A stretch of DNA of 64,000 nt from Clostridia bacterium (GTDB lineage Bacteria > Bacillota_A > Clostridia > Christensenellales > Aristaeellaceae), in contig JAFWQM010000125.1 of NCBI GenBank assembly GCA_017509065.1, positions 1 through 64,000 of the forward strand, read 5' to 3'. Positions within the stretch are counted from its first letter, which is position 1, and each line of letters starts with the position of its first letter. A program made the position numbers and the translations under genes. Under the pieces are notes generated by a model that saw only the letters and a program-made list of their open reading frames with translations, was not told where the DNA came from and did not search any database. Positions 33,986 through 42,915 of the stretch are shown one piece after another.

Positions 33986-34552
33986 TCAGGCGTCCTCGCT
34001 GATGTCGATCTTGCCCATACCGCCGTTATCCGCCACGTCGATGTTAGTGTTGATCTTCCTGAGCGCTTTGGAATACACCGGCAGCAGCGCCAGCAGCGCC
34101 ACGCCGATATACAGAATCACCTGATGAACGATCAGCACGCTGGCCGCGGCGCTGATAAAGGAATTCGTGCCGGTCGGGTCAATGCGGTTTTCTTCGCGGG
34201 TGATGGCAGAGGTGATGCGCCCGCCATAGTAAATATCACAGCAGATCACGATGCCCACCATCAGGAGCATCAGCACGAGCATGGGGATATTAACTTTTTT
34301 GCGGTGAGGAAACGCGTTTAAGAAGCACACCAGCGACAGCATGGAAAACAGCATGGTGGCAAAGCCGGCCAGGCCCATGCCCTGGCCCTGGATGCGGGCC
34401 GTGGTGTCGGAAATGTGCGTCAGATTCAGGGAGTAATACAGGAACGCGACGGCCATCACCACCAGAGGGATCATGTGAGGCTTGCGTTTCAGCGTAACCA
34501 GGCGCTTGCGCCAGAATTCCTTCAGTCCGCTCGGGTTTTTCGCCATGGTCAT
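33986..34552 (-). CDS. membrane protein of unknown function in the pectin module (188 residues)
   Basis: Not recognised. Four predicted helices lie at about 28-46, 58-80, 89-108 and 130-158, with an extracytoplasmic loop after helix 1 (HISDTTARIQGQG). Helix 2 is followed by a conserved-looking basic turn (NAFPHRKK) that resembles NTHSRRKY in the protein at 36135, so the two may be distant paralogues. The ATG overlaps the stop of the upstream ATPase gene by four bases, which ties it to the transporter. Confidence 0.75.
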   Translation of the reverse strand: MTMAKNPSGLKEFWRKRLVTLKRKPHMIPLVVMAVAFLYYSLNLTHISDTTARIQGQGMGLAGFATMLFSMLSLVCFLNAFPHRKKVNIPMLVLMLLMVGIVICCDIYYGGRITSAITREENRIDPTGTNSFISAAASVLIVHQVILYIGVALLALLPVYSKALRKINTNIDVADNGGMGKIDISEDA

Positions 34553-35628
34553 TTCGCCTCCTTCCGGATGGCATTGGTGGTATCTTTGTCGAAGAAGTGC
34601 ATCCGGGTGAACCGCATGGCGGTCTGGTCGCCGTTCTTATGCTCGGCCCAGCCCCGCAGCTTGGCGGAAATACGGTTGCCGCTCCGGTCACCGATGTAGC
34701 CGTGCACCAGGGTGTTCATGCCCAGGTTTTCATTGGCCGTCACCAGCACGGGAAGGTTCCCGCCCTCGGCGATATCCTCCGGCCGCACGCCCAGCACGAT
34801 CTGCTTGCGAGCGTACCCGGACAGGGTATCCTGCTGTTCAGGCGTGAGTTCCGCTTCAAAGCCCTTGCCCTTGAGCACGCCGTCCTCAAACACAACGTCA
34901 AAAAAGTTCATGGGCGGCAGGCCGATGAAACTCGCCACGAAAATATTGTCGGGCGAATCATACAGTTCCAGCGGCGTGCCCACCTGCTGCACATGGCCCA
35001 TGGACATGCACACGATGCGGTCCGCGAGCGTCAGGGCTTCGGTCTGGTCGTGGGTCACGTAGAGCATGGTGGCTTTCAACCGCTTATGCAGCAAAAGAAT
35101 CTCCCGCCGCGTTGCCCCGCGCAGTTTCGCGTCCAGGTTGGAAAGCGGTTCGTCGAACAGGAATACCTTGGGATTGCGCACGATGGAACGGCCCATGGCC
35201 ACGCGCTGCCGCTGGCCGCCGGAAAGCTGCGCGGGCTTTTTGTTCAGCTGGCTGGTCAGGCCCAGAATTTCCGCTGCTGCCAGCACCTTTTTATGGATCA
35301 CATTGGGGTTTTCCTTGCGCAGCGTCAGGGAAAAAGCCATGTTTTCATAGATGGTCATGTGGCCGTACAGGGCGTAGTTCTGGAACACCATGGCCATATC
35401 GCGGTCCTTGGCGGGGGCGGCGGTAATGTCCTTGCCGTCCAGGAACAGCTTGCCCTTGGAAATGTCCTCCAGCCCGGCCACCATCCGCAGGGTGGTGGAT
35501 TTGCCACAGCCGGAGGGGCCGACCAGCACGATCAATTCCCCATCGTTCACATGGAGGTTGAAATCAAACACGGCCTGGACGTTGTTGTCGTATATCTTGT
35601 CGATATGCTGTAAGCTCAATTCTGCCAT
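34549..35628 (-). CDS. sugar ABC transporter ATPase (MsmX/UgpC type), second copy
   Basis: A 359-residue ATPase with complete Walker A (VGPSGCGKSTTLRM), Q-loop (MVFQNYALYGHMTI), signature (LSGGQRQRVAMGRS), Walker B (VFLFDEPLSNLDA), H-loop (VTHDQTEALTLADR) and TOBE domain. It has AGGAGGGG upstream. Unlike the copy at 30201, it is embedded in the operon of the 692-residue binding protein, between two pairs of small membrane proteins, and is the probable dedicated motor of that importer. Confidence 0.93.
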   Translation of the reverse strand: MAELSLQHIDKIYDNNVQAVFDFNLHVNDGELIVLVGPSGCGKSTTLRMVAGLEDISKGKLFLDGKDITAAPAKDRDMAMVFQNYALYGHMTIYENMAFSLTLRKENPNVIHKKVLAAAEILGLTSQLNKKPAQLSGGQRQRVAMGRSIVRNPKVFLFDEPLSNLDAKLRGATRREILLLHKRLKATMLYVTHDQTEALTLADRIVCMSMGHVQQVGTPLELYDSPDNIFVASFIGLPPMNFFDVVFEDGVLKGKGFEAELTPEQQDTLSGYARKQIVLGVRPEDIAEGGNLPVLVTANENLGMNTLVHGYIGDRSGNRISAKLRGWAEHKNGDQTAMRFTRMHFFDKDTTNAIRKEAK

Positions 35629-35640
35629 GCTTTCCCCTCC

Positions 35641-36138
35641 TTACGCCTGCCCGGCGTTCCCGGCGGCGATGTGCGCTGCCAGGGCGCGGCTCTTTTTCAG
35701 GTTGATGACTGCGGCGGCGATCAGGCACGCGGCGGAACCGGCCAGATAAATCACTACGCGGATGAACTGGGGATTCTGCATCACCGTGACCTCCGCCCCG
35801 CTGATCTTTACAACCGCCTGATGCGCCTGCAGCGGCAGGATGAAAATGCGAATCAGCTGCCCGGCGCCGAGGCCGAAAAGCAGGGTGGAATATTTCGTCT
35901 GATAGTTCTTGACCCCCTCTGAAGCCAGGAACACCATCAGCATAAACAGCAGGTTATAGACGATGGAGCCTCCCACCAGGATCTGGTAATACCAGGAAGC
36001 CACATCGGATTTATATATGGAAACGAAATAAAGAACGTTCAGCAGGATGCCCAGATAGCACAGCCGTGAGGAACTCGTGTTCTTCACGTACTGCATCCTG
36101 TCCAGCCGGATGTCGCGATCCTCGATGGCCTGCGTCAT
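35641..36138 (-). CDS. membrane protein of unknown function in the pectin module (165 residues)
   Basis: Not recognised. The start at 36138 overlaps the upstream stop by four bases (ATGA). About four helices lie at 28-46, 52-76, 83-100 and 126-148, with a short cytosolic N-terminus (MTQAIEDRDIRLDRM). It sits 12 bases before the ATPase gene. Together with 33335, 33986 and 36135 it forms a set of four small membrane proteins bracketing the ATPase. Confidence 0.75.
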   Translation of the reverse strand: MTQAIEDRDIRLDRMQYVKNTSSSRLCYLGILLNVLYFVSIYKSDVASWYYQILVGGSIVYNLLFMLMVFLASEGVKNYQTKYSTLLFGLGAGQLIRIFILPLQAHQAVVKISGAEVTVMQNPQFIRVVIYLAGSAACLIAAAVINLKKSRALAAHIAAGNAGQA

Positions 36139-36725
36139 GCGACCGCCTCCTTCCCCTGTTTGATCAGGGCTTGTTCTTCTTTCATGAGCACGCATTTCCA
36201 GATGACATTTGCGATCAGCAGCAGGATGCCCAGCAGCAGCACGCCAAAGACCACGTAATGCACGTCGAACCAGAAGGTGGATTCGGTATAAAGGCTTTTC
36301 TTTTTCACCGCATTGGCCGCCAGCTCCTCAAAGTTGATCTGCAGGAACTGGGCTTTATAGATTTCGATCTGCTGGTGGGCCCACGCGGCAAAGCCCACGC
36401 CCCCGGCTGTCACCAGGGCCACGGCACAGTAATTGCCGATGTAGTATTTCCTGCGGGAGTGGGTGTTGGTCAGGAACAGCACCACGCACAGCAGGATCAT
36501 GCCAATGGAAGCATGCAGGAAATCCCGGTTGAACCCCTGCATGTCATAATATATCCTCGACCCGGTCACGGTGGTTTTTTCCAGTTTTTCCGGGTTTCGG
36601 ATCGTATTGTACAGCGCGTCATAGAGGTCCGTCATAATGCCTAAGGAATAGAGGAAGATCACCGCGCAGACGATCAGCAGTCCCACGCACAGGATCTTCT
36701 GTGCCGTCATTTGTTTCTTATACAT
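36135..36725 (-). CDS. membrane protein of unknown function in the pectin module (196 residues)
   Basis: Not recognised. Helices are predicted at about 11-32, 72-90, 97-116 and 148-172. A 40-residue outward-facing loop after helix 1 contains NPEKLEKTTVTGSRIYYDMQG. AGGAGG precedes the start. It is the first of the small membrane proteins after the binding-protein gene; a GC-rich hairpin and a tandem-repeat hairpin lie between them. Confidence 0.75.
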   Translation of the reverse strand: MYKKQMTAQKILCVGLLIVCAVIFLYSLGIMTDLYDALYNTIRNPEKLEKTTVTGSRIYYDMQGFNRDFLHASIGMILLCVVLFLTNTHSRRKYYIGNYCAVALVTAGGVGFAAWAHQQIEIYKAQFLQINFEELAANAVKKKSLYTESTFWFDVHYVVFGVLLLGILLLIANVIWKCVLMKEEQALIKQGKEAVA

Positions 36726-36766
36726 AATTGACTAACCTCCTGAGCTTGAAAACTTTACGCTGGCAT

Positions 36767-36793
36767 CCGCCCGGGGGCGTGGCCCCCGGGCGG
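36767..36793 (-). promoter_or_regulatory. GC-rich hairpin upstream of the small membrane-protein genes
   Basis: CCGCCCGGGGGC (36767-36778) and GCCCCCGGGCGG (36782-36793) form a perfect 12-bp stem with a three-base loop. No T-run follows on either strand, so it may protect or uncouple the flanking messages and not terminate them. Confidence 0.5.
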
Positions 36794-36810
36794 ACGGCGA
36801 GGGGGGAGTC

Positions 36811-36917
36811 GAGGGATTAGGGATTAGGGAGCAGTGATGTCCATTAATCCCTCACCGCTCAGAACTAAGAACTCAGGACTAAAAACTAATCCCTAATCCC
36901 TATTCTCTAATCCCTAA
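36811..36917. repeat. tandem-repeat-armed hairpin A (TTAGGGA type)
   Basis: One arm (36811-36830) is iterated ATTAGGG; the other (36885-36917) is iterated TAATCCC. The far arm ends four bases from the stop codon of the binding-protein gene at 36921. The same layout and motif recur at 39061-39183. Confidence 0.65.
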
Positions 36918-36920
36918 CAA

Positions 36921-38999
36921 TCACTCCGTAATTTCCGCATAGTAATCCAGCAGCGCTTCCCAGGCGCCTTCCTTGATATCCAGGTACTGCGCGCCCATCA
37001 TAGCGTCGGCCACGTAAGCGGCGGCTTCTTCAGCATCGCCCATGCCTTCGGCAGTGAAGCCCTTGGCGATGATGTCCACCAGGATATTTTCCTGATCCTT
37101 GCCGCCCTGGAACTTGCTGTTCAGCTCGGTGTATTCACCCAGCTGCTGGTTCTCGTTCTTGGTGGTGGGCAGCACGGTGGGCACGGAGGTGTACCAGGGA
37201 TTCTCGGCGACGGCCAGCAGGGGATGCTTGATGGTGCCCAGGGCGATGGCCACAGAAATCTTGCCCGCGCCTTCCTTGCCGGCGTCGCAGGTGCACTGGT
37301 ATTCAAACGCCTGGCTCTTCATGAAGCTCAGCGTGGAGCCCAGGAACTGGCGGGCATAGTTGGTGTAGTTGCCGTTGGCCTTGGCCCACAGTTCTTCCCA
37401 GGTCGCGTCCGCAATCACGGGCATTTCTTTGCCGTTGAAGCTAAAGTTCACATAAGTGCCGTCTTCATTGGTCTTGATGAATTCGTCGGGACCATAGCTC
37501 ATGCGGATGGTGCCGGCGGGAGAGTAAGCGTAGTCGATCAGGGCCAGAGCGGCGTTCAGCTTGTTGATGTCGTCGCCAACGCCGGCCTTGGAAATGCCCC
37601 AGCCGTCCGTCTTGACAGAGCGCCAGGATTCTGTGAAGCGCATGTAGACGCCATCCTCATTGGTGCCGTCGTACCAGCGGGCCACAGGCACCATGACCGC
37701 CATGTAAGCTTCGCCTTCGCCCATCACGGTCACGTTGTACAGGGTCTGGGTCTGGTTGTAGTCATAGTGCATGAAGCCAAGATCCTGCTCCAGATAGTTC
37801 TGGGTCTTCACATCTTCGTTATTGATGAACGCCTGGGAGATCAGGCCTTCCTCAGCCAGAGCGTGCATCCGGGCCATGGCTTCGTAAGTAGCCACTTCCT
37901 GACGGGCGTCGACCAGTTCATTGTCCGCATTCACATACAGGTAATCCTGACGGGATTCCAGACCGCGCACGCCGAACAAATGACCGGCCAGGCGCATCAT
38001 GTCCACACGGCGCTGGTTGTTGGCGTCCTCGCGGGAGAATAGGCCCTGCACGGTATCGGTGCCGTTGAGGGTGAAGGGATTGGCGACCACGCAGCGCAGC
38101 AGCGCTACCAGTTCGTCAGCGTCCCAGGCAGCGTTCTGGCCGATGAACAGATTGCTGCGTTCGGTACCGTAGTAGCCGTTGTACGCCTTGTCGATATATT
38201 CTCGCAGCATGTTCACAGCTTCGACACCAGTCATGACACCCTTTTCGTTCATCTTGGCGATAATATTGCCGGCGGCGTCATAGTCCTTGGTCACAATTTC
38301 AGTAGCGGTGCCATCCAGGGTGGGAGTTTCAATTTCGATCTTGCCTTCGGTGGGCATGTAGGGGGTATACACGGCAGCCGCGGTATCCTTGCAGGCCTCG
38401 GCGGTGAATTCGCCTTCGCCGTCCAGCAGCTTGACCACCCAGTCCACGCGCATCAGCGGCATCCGCTCGATATCGTCCACGCCGTCAAAGTAGGGGCTGA
38501 AGTAGATGGCGCCGGTATCGGTGTTGCCGGTGATGGACAGCTTGACGATGGGGTTCTCGTCCAGATATGCCTTGAAGTTCGGCATCTGATCCAGGTATTC
38601 GCCGATGTTCACGATCAGGCCCGCTTCACCGGCTTCAGTCAGCTTGGCTGCGGTGCCGGACAGCACGTCAACCTGATCGAGCTGTTCCTTCCAATAGTCG
38701 AATTCCTTGGCAGCACCGTTGCCCTGGTACTTGTCCTCGAACACGACTTTCAGCGTGTCCTGAACCGCCACCCAGGTGGGCTTCAGATCGCCGGAGTTGT
38801 AGGTCTTGCCGTCGGCCAGGGTAATGCCTTCGCCCGCGATGGAGGGATCGAAGGACAGGCCGGTCTTGGCGTTGTTGTAACCGGTAGCCATGCGAAGCAC
38901 GGTGCCTTCCGCGTAGGGAAGCGCACTGTCAGCGCCAGCGATGCTGACACAGCTCAGCAGCAGAACCAGTGCCAGCGCCAGAGAAAGGATTTTTTTCAT
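36921..38999 (-). CDS. large extracellular solute-binding protein of the pectin-oligosaccharide ABC importer
   Basis: A 692-residue exported binding protein with AGGAGG upstream. Residues 1-23 are a signal peptide. It contains LLLSCVS, which could be a lipobox with Cys17, or cleavage may occur after AGA. The body matches very large family-1/LplA-type binders (VLSGTAAKLTEAGEAGLIVNIGEYLDQMPNFKAYL; late DINKLNAALALIDYAYSPAGTIRMSYG). Such 550-700-residue binders accompany LplBC-type permeases for bulky plant oligosaccharides. Position beside GH105 suggests unsaturated rhamnogalacturonan fragments. It follows the permease genes on the same strand. Confidence 0.9.
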   Translation of the reverse strand: MKKILSLALALVLLLSCVSIAGADSALPYAEGTVLRMATGYNNAKTGLSFDPSIAGEGITLADGKTYNSGDLKPTWVAVQDTLKVVFEDKYQGNGAAKEFDYWKEQLDQVDVLSGTAAKLTEAGEAGLIVNIGEYLDQMPNFKAYLDENPIVKLSITGNTDTGAIYFSPYFDGVDDIERMPLMRVDWVVKLLDGEGEFTAEACKDTAAAVYTPYMPTEGKIEIETPTLDGTATEIVTKDYDAAGNIIAKMNEKGVMTGVEAVNMLREYIDKAYNGYYGTERSNLFIGQNAAWDADELVALLRCVVANPFTLNGTDTVQGLFSREDANNQRRVDMMRLAGHLFGVRGLESRQDYLYVNADNELVDARQEVATYEAMARMHALAEEGLISQAFINNEDVKTQNYLEQDLGFMHYDYNQTQTLYNVTVMGEGEAYMAVMVPVARWYDGTNEDGVYMRFTESWRSVKTDGWGISKAGVGDDINKLNAALALIDYAYSPAGTIRMSYGPDEFIKTNEDGTYVNFSFNGKEMPVIADATWEELWAKANGNYTNYARQFLGSTLSFMKSQAFEYQCTCDAGKEGAGKISVAIALGTIKHPLLAVAENPWYTSVPTVLPTTKNENQQLGEYTELNSKFQGGKDQENILVDIIAKGFTAEGMGDAEEAAAYVADAMMGAQYLDIKEGAWEALLDYYAEITE

Positions 39000-39060
39000 G
39001 AGATTTACCTCCTATATTATTACGGCCCAGACCGTCGGGCCAGGGGGGACGGGGGGAGAA

Positions 39061-39183
39061 CAGGGATTAGGGACGAGGGATTAGGGATCAGGCAATAGAG
39101 ATTAGACAATAAAACCGTTGATTGTCAGCTTTACCGCGTGAGGTTTCTCATATAAAACTAATCCCTATTCCCTAATCCCTAAA
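39061..39183. repeat. tandem-repeat-armed hairpin B (TTAGGGA type)
   Basis: Arm 39061-39091 is degenerate GGGATTAGGGA repeats; arm 39158-39183 is degenerate TAATCCCTA repeats. The second arm abuts the permease stop at 39184. Upstream in the same gap GGCCC/GGGCC at 39024-39041 forms a small extra stem. Confidence 0.65.
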
Positions 39184-40074
39184 TCACTCCTTCACGCCTC
39201 CGGCGTTCGCGCCTTTGGCGAAGTACTTTTGGATGAAGGGGTAAATAATGAGGATGGGCACGATGGAGCAGACAATCAGGGCATAGATCATGGAGTCGGG
39301 CGCGTAAATCTCCGCCCAGCCGGTCATCTGGTCAGGGTCAGTGTAGGTTTCCAATTGCAGGCGGATGAACACCTGCAGCGGATGCTCATGGGAGTTGGAA
39401 ATCATCTGGCGCGCCCAGAAATAGCCGTTCCATCGGGAGATGGCGAAGAACAGCGCTACGGTGGCGATGGTGGATTTGCTCATGGGGATGTAGACTTTGC
39501 TGAGCACCTGGAACTCTGTCGCGCCGTCCACCACGGCGGCTTCCTCGATTTCGCTCGGCACGTTCTCAAAGGCATTGCGCAGCAGGATGATGTTCATGGC
39601 TGCCATGCCCATGGCAATGACCACCAGCCATTTATCGTCCATAATGCCCACGGCGCGGAACACCTTCTGCGTGTCCAGATAGTTCAGGTACTGGGGCACG
39701 ATACCGGCTGAGAACCACATGGTGAACACCAGGAAGAAATTGAACGTCTTACGGAACAAAAGCCGCTTTTTGCTCAGGGCATACGCGCCCAGGATGGCCA
39801 CGCCCAGGGACCACACCGTGCCGTAGAAGGTGAGGAACAGGGTGTTGGAATAGGAATTCCAGAACATGTTGTCGTTGAACATGCGGCCAAAAGCCTGGAA
39901 TTGCACATCCTTGGGGAACAGCACGACCTCTCCGTACTCCACCGCGTGCCGTCCGCTCAGGGACGCGGACACGGCGTATACAAAGGGATACAGGCAGGCC
40001 AGAGCGAACACCGTCAGCAGGGTATAGCTGATGATTTTAAAAATCAGTTCGGAGATTTCAAGCTTTCTTTTCAT
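39184..40074 (-). CDS. carbohydrate ABC transporter permease (LplC-like)
   Basis: A 296-residue membrane protein with six predicted helices and GAGGAGGG upstream. The N-terminal YPFVYAVSASLSG and the EAA loop (IEEAAVVDGATEFQVLSKVYIP) mark the LplC/YtcP class. It pairs with the permease at 40087 (12 bases away) and imports the ligand of the 692-residue binding protein. Confidence 0.92.
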   Translation of the reverse strand: MKRKLEISELIFKIISYTLLTVFALACLYPFVYAVSASLSGRHAVEYGEVVLFPKDVQFQAFGRMFNDNMFWNSYSNTLFLTFYGTVWSLGVAILGAYALSKKRLLFRKTFNFFLVFTMWFSAGIVPQYLNYLDTQKVFRAVGIMDDKWLVVIAMGMAAMNIILLRNAFENVPSEIEEAAVVDGATEFQVLSKVYIPMSKSTIATVALFFAISRWNGYFWARQMISNSHEHPLQVFIRLQLETYTDPDQMTGWAEIYAPDSMIYALIVCSIVPILIIYPFIQKYFAKGANAGGVKE

Positions 40075-40086
40075 GCCCGGCCCTCC

Positions 40087-41142
40087 TCAGTACAGCGACG
40101 TGTTTGCCGCCTTGCGGGCGATGGTGTTCGCGCCGATGACCAGCAGCATGCCCACCACGTTGTTCATCATTTCCGCCGCGCTGGCGATTCCGGTGCCCGC
40201 GCCGCCGGAAAGGCCGGTACGGTAAGCCAGAGTAGAAATCACGTCGGCGGTCACATAGGTCTTCGTGTTGTAGAGCAGCAATACCTTTTCATAGCCAATG
40301 TTCAGCAGGGAACCGATACGAGTAATGAGCATGATCACAATGGTCGACAGGATGCTTGGCAGCACCACGTAGCGCATCTGGGCCCACTTGTTCGCGCCGT
40401 CAATCTGGGCGGCCTCGTAGCTGGTAGGCGAAATGGCGATAATCGCGGCAAAGTACACGATGCTGTCATAGCCCGCGCCCTCCCAGATGCCGCTGATCTG
40501 GTAAATGGCGCGGAAGAAGTTGAAGTTATTGAGCAGGCCCGCGTTGCCAACCTCCTGGGAAATCAGTCCGAGCTTCACCAGCCCCTGGCTCACGATGCCC
40601 ATCTGGCCGATCAGGGAGCCCTGCTTCACCAGCATCGTGACCAAAGAAGTCATGACGACGGTGGACATGAACTTGGGCAGGTAGGTCATTACCTGATACA
40701 CGCTGCGGGCCGCGTTGGAGCGGATTTCGTTGAAGAACAGCGCCAGAATGATGGGCATGGGGAAGCCGAAGCACAGGCCGTAAAAGCTGAGCAGGAAGGT
40801 GTTGCGCATGGCCATCCAGAAATTCTGGCTCAGGCTGTCCCCGCCGATCAGCAGGCGCTTGAAATAGCTGAAGCCCGAAAAGAGCTGCTCGCTGACCGGA
40901 AGCACCGTGTCGGACACCTTGAAGCAGCCCAGCAGCTCGTACATGGGGAAGTACCGCCAGAACAGGAACACCAGCAGCATCGGCACCAGCATCAGGTACA
41001 GCCGCCAGTCCTTGAGGATGGTGCGGCCGACATGGAGCCAGTAATGCTTTTCCACATCGTCCCGGACAACCTGTTCAGGATTCTCCCGGTACGTGCCGGT
41101 GGCTTTGTCGAGGATCAAAAAATCCCCCGCCTGACTCTTCAT
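40087..41142 (-). CDS. carbohydrate ABC transporter permease (LplB-like) with N-terminal extension
   Basis: A 351-residue membrane protein. About 45 extra cytosolic residues (MKSQAGDFLILDKATGTYRE…) precede the LplB core (YLMLVPMLLVFLFWRYFPMYEL). The EAA loop is SYEAAQIDGANKWAQMRYVVLP. The ATG overlaps the stop of the upstream small membrane-protein gene by four bases. The N-terminal extension is longer than in typical LplB and is unexplained. Confidence 0.92.
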   Translation of the reverse strand: MKSQAGDFLILDKATGTYRENPEQVVRDDVEKHYWLHVGRTILKDWRLYLMLVPMLLVFLFWRYFPMYELLGCFKVSDTVLPVSEQLFSGFSYFKRLLIGGDSLSQNFWMAMRNTFLLSFYGLCFGFPMPIILALFFNEIRSNAARSVYQVMTYLPKFMSTVVMTSLVTMLVKQGSLIGQMGIVSQGLVKLGLISQEVGNAGLLNNFNFFRAIYQISGIWEGAGYDSIVYFAAIIAISPTSYEAAQIDGANKWAQMRYVVLPSILSTIVIMLITRIGSLLNIGYEKVLLLYNTKTYVTADVISTLAYRTGLSGGAGTGIASAAEMMNNVVGMLLVIGANTIARKAANTSLY

Positions 41143-41729
41143 CGATATCCTCCTCTTTCTTCTTCCTGTTCGGCCCGCAGCCGGAGCAGGTAGTGATATT
41201 GATCTTCAAACACTCCGTCCAGCCGCCGCACGATCCACAGGATCACCAGCGTGAACAGGAGAGACACAACGTCGGTAGCAAAGAACCCGGCCGCGCTTGC
41301 TGCGCCGATGCCCAGGACAAGGGACAGCAGGAACCGGCCCGCCCACATCAGCAGCATGACGCACAGGCCGTACAGCAGCGTTTTGAGCGCGTCGAGGCGC
41401 ACTTTCTCTTCCCCGCCCAGCGCTTTCACCAGCGGCAGCGCGGCGAGGGAAAGCAGATTGCCCAGGCAGTAAATCAGGTATTGCTTCCATCCGCCGCCGG
41501 ACATATAACAGAACACCGCGCCGCCGATTACGGCATGGATGGCTGCCCACGGACCCCAGCGGATCATCACGATCGCGACGACCACCGGAACGACGGACAC
41601 GGTGAAGGGCTGGCCGGGAAACCATTTGCGCGCAGCGAGCACGACGACAGACTCAAACAGGATCACCATGAGTGCGAAAATGCTCAGATCAATATTCCTG
41701 TAGCGCTGCGCCGCTCTGGATCCCCTCAC
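41139..41729 (-). CDS. membrane protein of unknown function, first gene of the pectin-importer operon
   Basis: A 196-residue protein starting at GTG (41727-41729), seven bases after GGGAGG. A frame to 41819 lacks a site. About six hydrophobic segments are present. The pattern VSVVPVVVAIVMIRWGPWAAIHAVIGGAVFCYMSGGGWKQYLIY loosely recalls S-components of ECF transporters, but this is only an impression. It overlaps the LplB-like permease gene by four bases and is the first cistron after the promoter at 41779, so it belongs to the importer operon. Confidence 0.7.
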   Translation of the reverse strand: MRGSRAAQRYRNIDLSIFALMVILFESVVVLAARKWFPGQPFTVSVVPVVVAIVMIRWGPWAAIHAVIGGAVFCYMSGGGWKQYLIYCLGNLLSLAALPLVKALGGEEKVRLDALKTLLYGLCVMLLMWAGRFLLSLVLGIGAASAAGFFATDVVSLLFTLVILWIVRRLDGVFEDQYHYLLRLRAEQEEERGGYR

Positions 41730-41778
41730 GCCTTCACCTCCCGGCCCAAAATGACCGTTTTGTCCATATTTATATATT

Positions 41779-41807
41779 ATTATACAGAGAATCAATATAC
41801 CCGTAAA
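41779..41807 (-). promoter_or_regulatory. promoter of the pectin-importer operon
   Basis: On the minus strand TTTACG (41802-41807) and TATAAT (41779-41784) with a 17-base spacer, about 50 bases upstream of the GTG at 41729. Confidence 0.6.
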
Positions 41808-41938
41808 TACCATAAACATCCCGGCTTATGCACAAAACAGATATTATTTGACTCCAGCGGAGACAAAATGGGCCTTTCAATTCGTCTGAACAGCCGCGCT
41901 GGAAAGATTCAAAACAGTCCGATGAAGGCTTGCTGCGC

Positions 41939-42787
41939 TCATCCAACCGTGATGACGTGACGCTTTTTGATGGTCTGGCCTTTTTCAATGCGCATGAACC
42001 CGGGCTTCCGGTCGATTTCGGCGGGCGCGTCGATGAAGTCCGGGCCGTTGCACCAGGGCTCGATGCAGATGTACGGCGCGCCGGGCTTCGTCCACAGCAG
42101 CAGGAAGGGGCAGTCCGGGAAGTCTACGCGGATGGTGCGGTCGTTTTTGTCAGTCCGCAGGGTCACGCCGCGGCTTTTCGGGGAACGGAACACCAGCGCG
42201 TCCTCCTGGAAATATGCATATTTCAGGGGCAGCGTCTTCGTGTTTTCGGCAATGGTCACAGTGTTGTGGCTGTTCAGGCTGCCGATGAGCTCCGTATGCT
42301 GAAGCGTTTCCATTTTGTCGAACACGATCTCGTAGCCCTCGATGCCTCCGGGTGTAGCGTAAGCCTCATGGGAACCGATGGAAAAGCAAAAAGGACGTTC
42401 ATCCCGGCTGGTGACAGCGTAGGTCACGTCCAGTTGGTTTCCGTCCACGGCGAAGATGGCCCGGAGGTCATACTCGAAAGGGAAGCCCTCGTCCTTTTCC
42501 TGGAGCAGGAAGGTGGCCTGGCTGTCCTTCACGTCCTCCACCTGCCATTCAAGCGGGCGGATGAAGCCGTGTTTTTGCATGGGATACCATTTGCCCTGCC
42601 ATTCATAGCCGTCATCCTTCATCCCGCCTGCAACCGGGAACAGGATCGGCGCGCGGTTAGGCCAAAACTTCGGGTCGCCGTCGAACATGCGCTCGATGCC
42701 GTTCTGATCCAGAATAGATTGAATCTCCGCGCCGACGGAGGAAATGGTTACGGTGATCTGGCTGCTCCTGATGGTGACCAGCTGCAT
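41939..42787 (-). CDS. aldose 1-epimerase family protein (LacX-like)
   Basis: A 282-residue beta-sandwich protein of the galactose-mutarotase superfamily (FWPNRAPILFPVAGGM, MQKHGFIRPLEW with the active-site His, SIGSHEAY with a second His, and ICIEPWCNGPDF with the Glu). These enzymes interconvert sugar anomers; LacX-type members often have unknown hexose or hexose-phosphate substrates. It lies upstream of the pectin-importer operon in the same direction but is separated from it by that operon's promoter. Confidence 0.88.
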   Translation of the reverse strand: MQLVTIRSSQITVTISSVGAEIQSILDQNGIERMFDGDPKFWPNRAPILFPVAGGMKDDGYEWQGKWYPMQKHGFIRPLEWQVEDVKDSQATFLLQEKDEGFPFEYDLRAIFAVDGNQLDVTYAVTSRDERPFCFSIGSHEAYATPGGIEGYEIVFDKMETLQHTELIGSLNSHNTVTIAENTKTLPLKYAYFQEDALVFRSPKSRGVTLRTDKNDRTIRVDFPDCPFLLLWTKPGAPYICIEPWCNGPDFIDAPAEIDRKPGFMRIEKGQTIKKRHVITVG

Positions 42788-42822
42788 GGTTCATCGCCCG
42801 CTTTCTTTCAGTTTTTGTAAAG

Positions 42823-42910
42823 AGAGTACAGGGTTCAGGTTTGAACTGTTTCAAGCTAAACGATCTGTCGCGTACAGACTATCTAAACTGTACTCTGAAC
42901 TCTGTACTCT
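42823..42910. repeat. tandem-repeat-armed hairpin C (ACTCTGTACTCTGAA type)
   Basis: AGAGTACAGGGTTCAG (42823-42838) pairs with CTGAACTCTGTACTCT (42895-42910) with one mismatch around a 56-base loop. It ends five bases from the stop of the zinc-ribbon gene at 42916 and shares its motif with hairpin D. Confidence 0.65.
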
Positions 42911-42915
42911 GCTTA

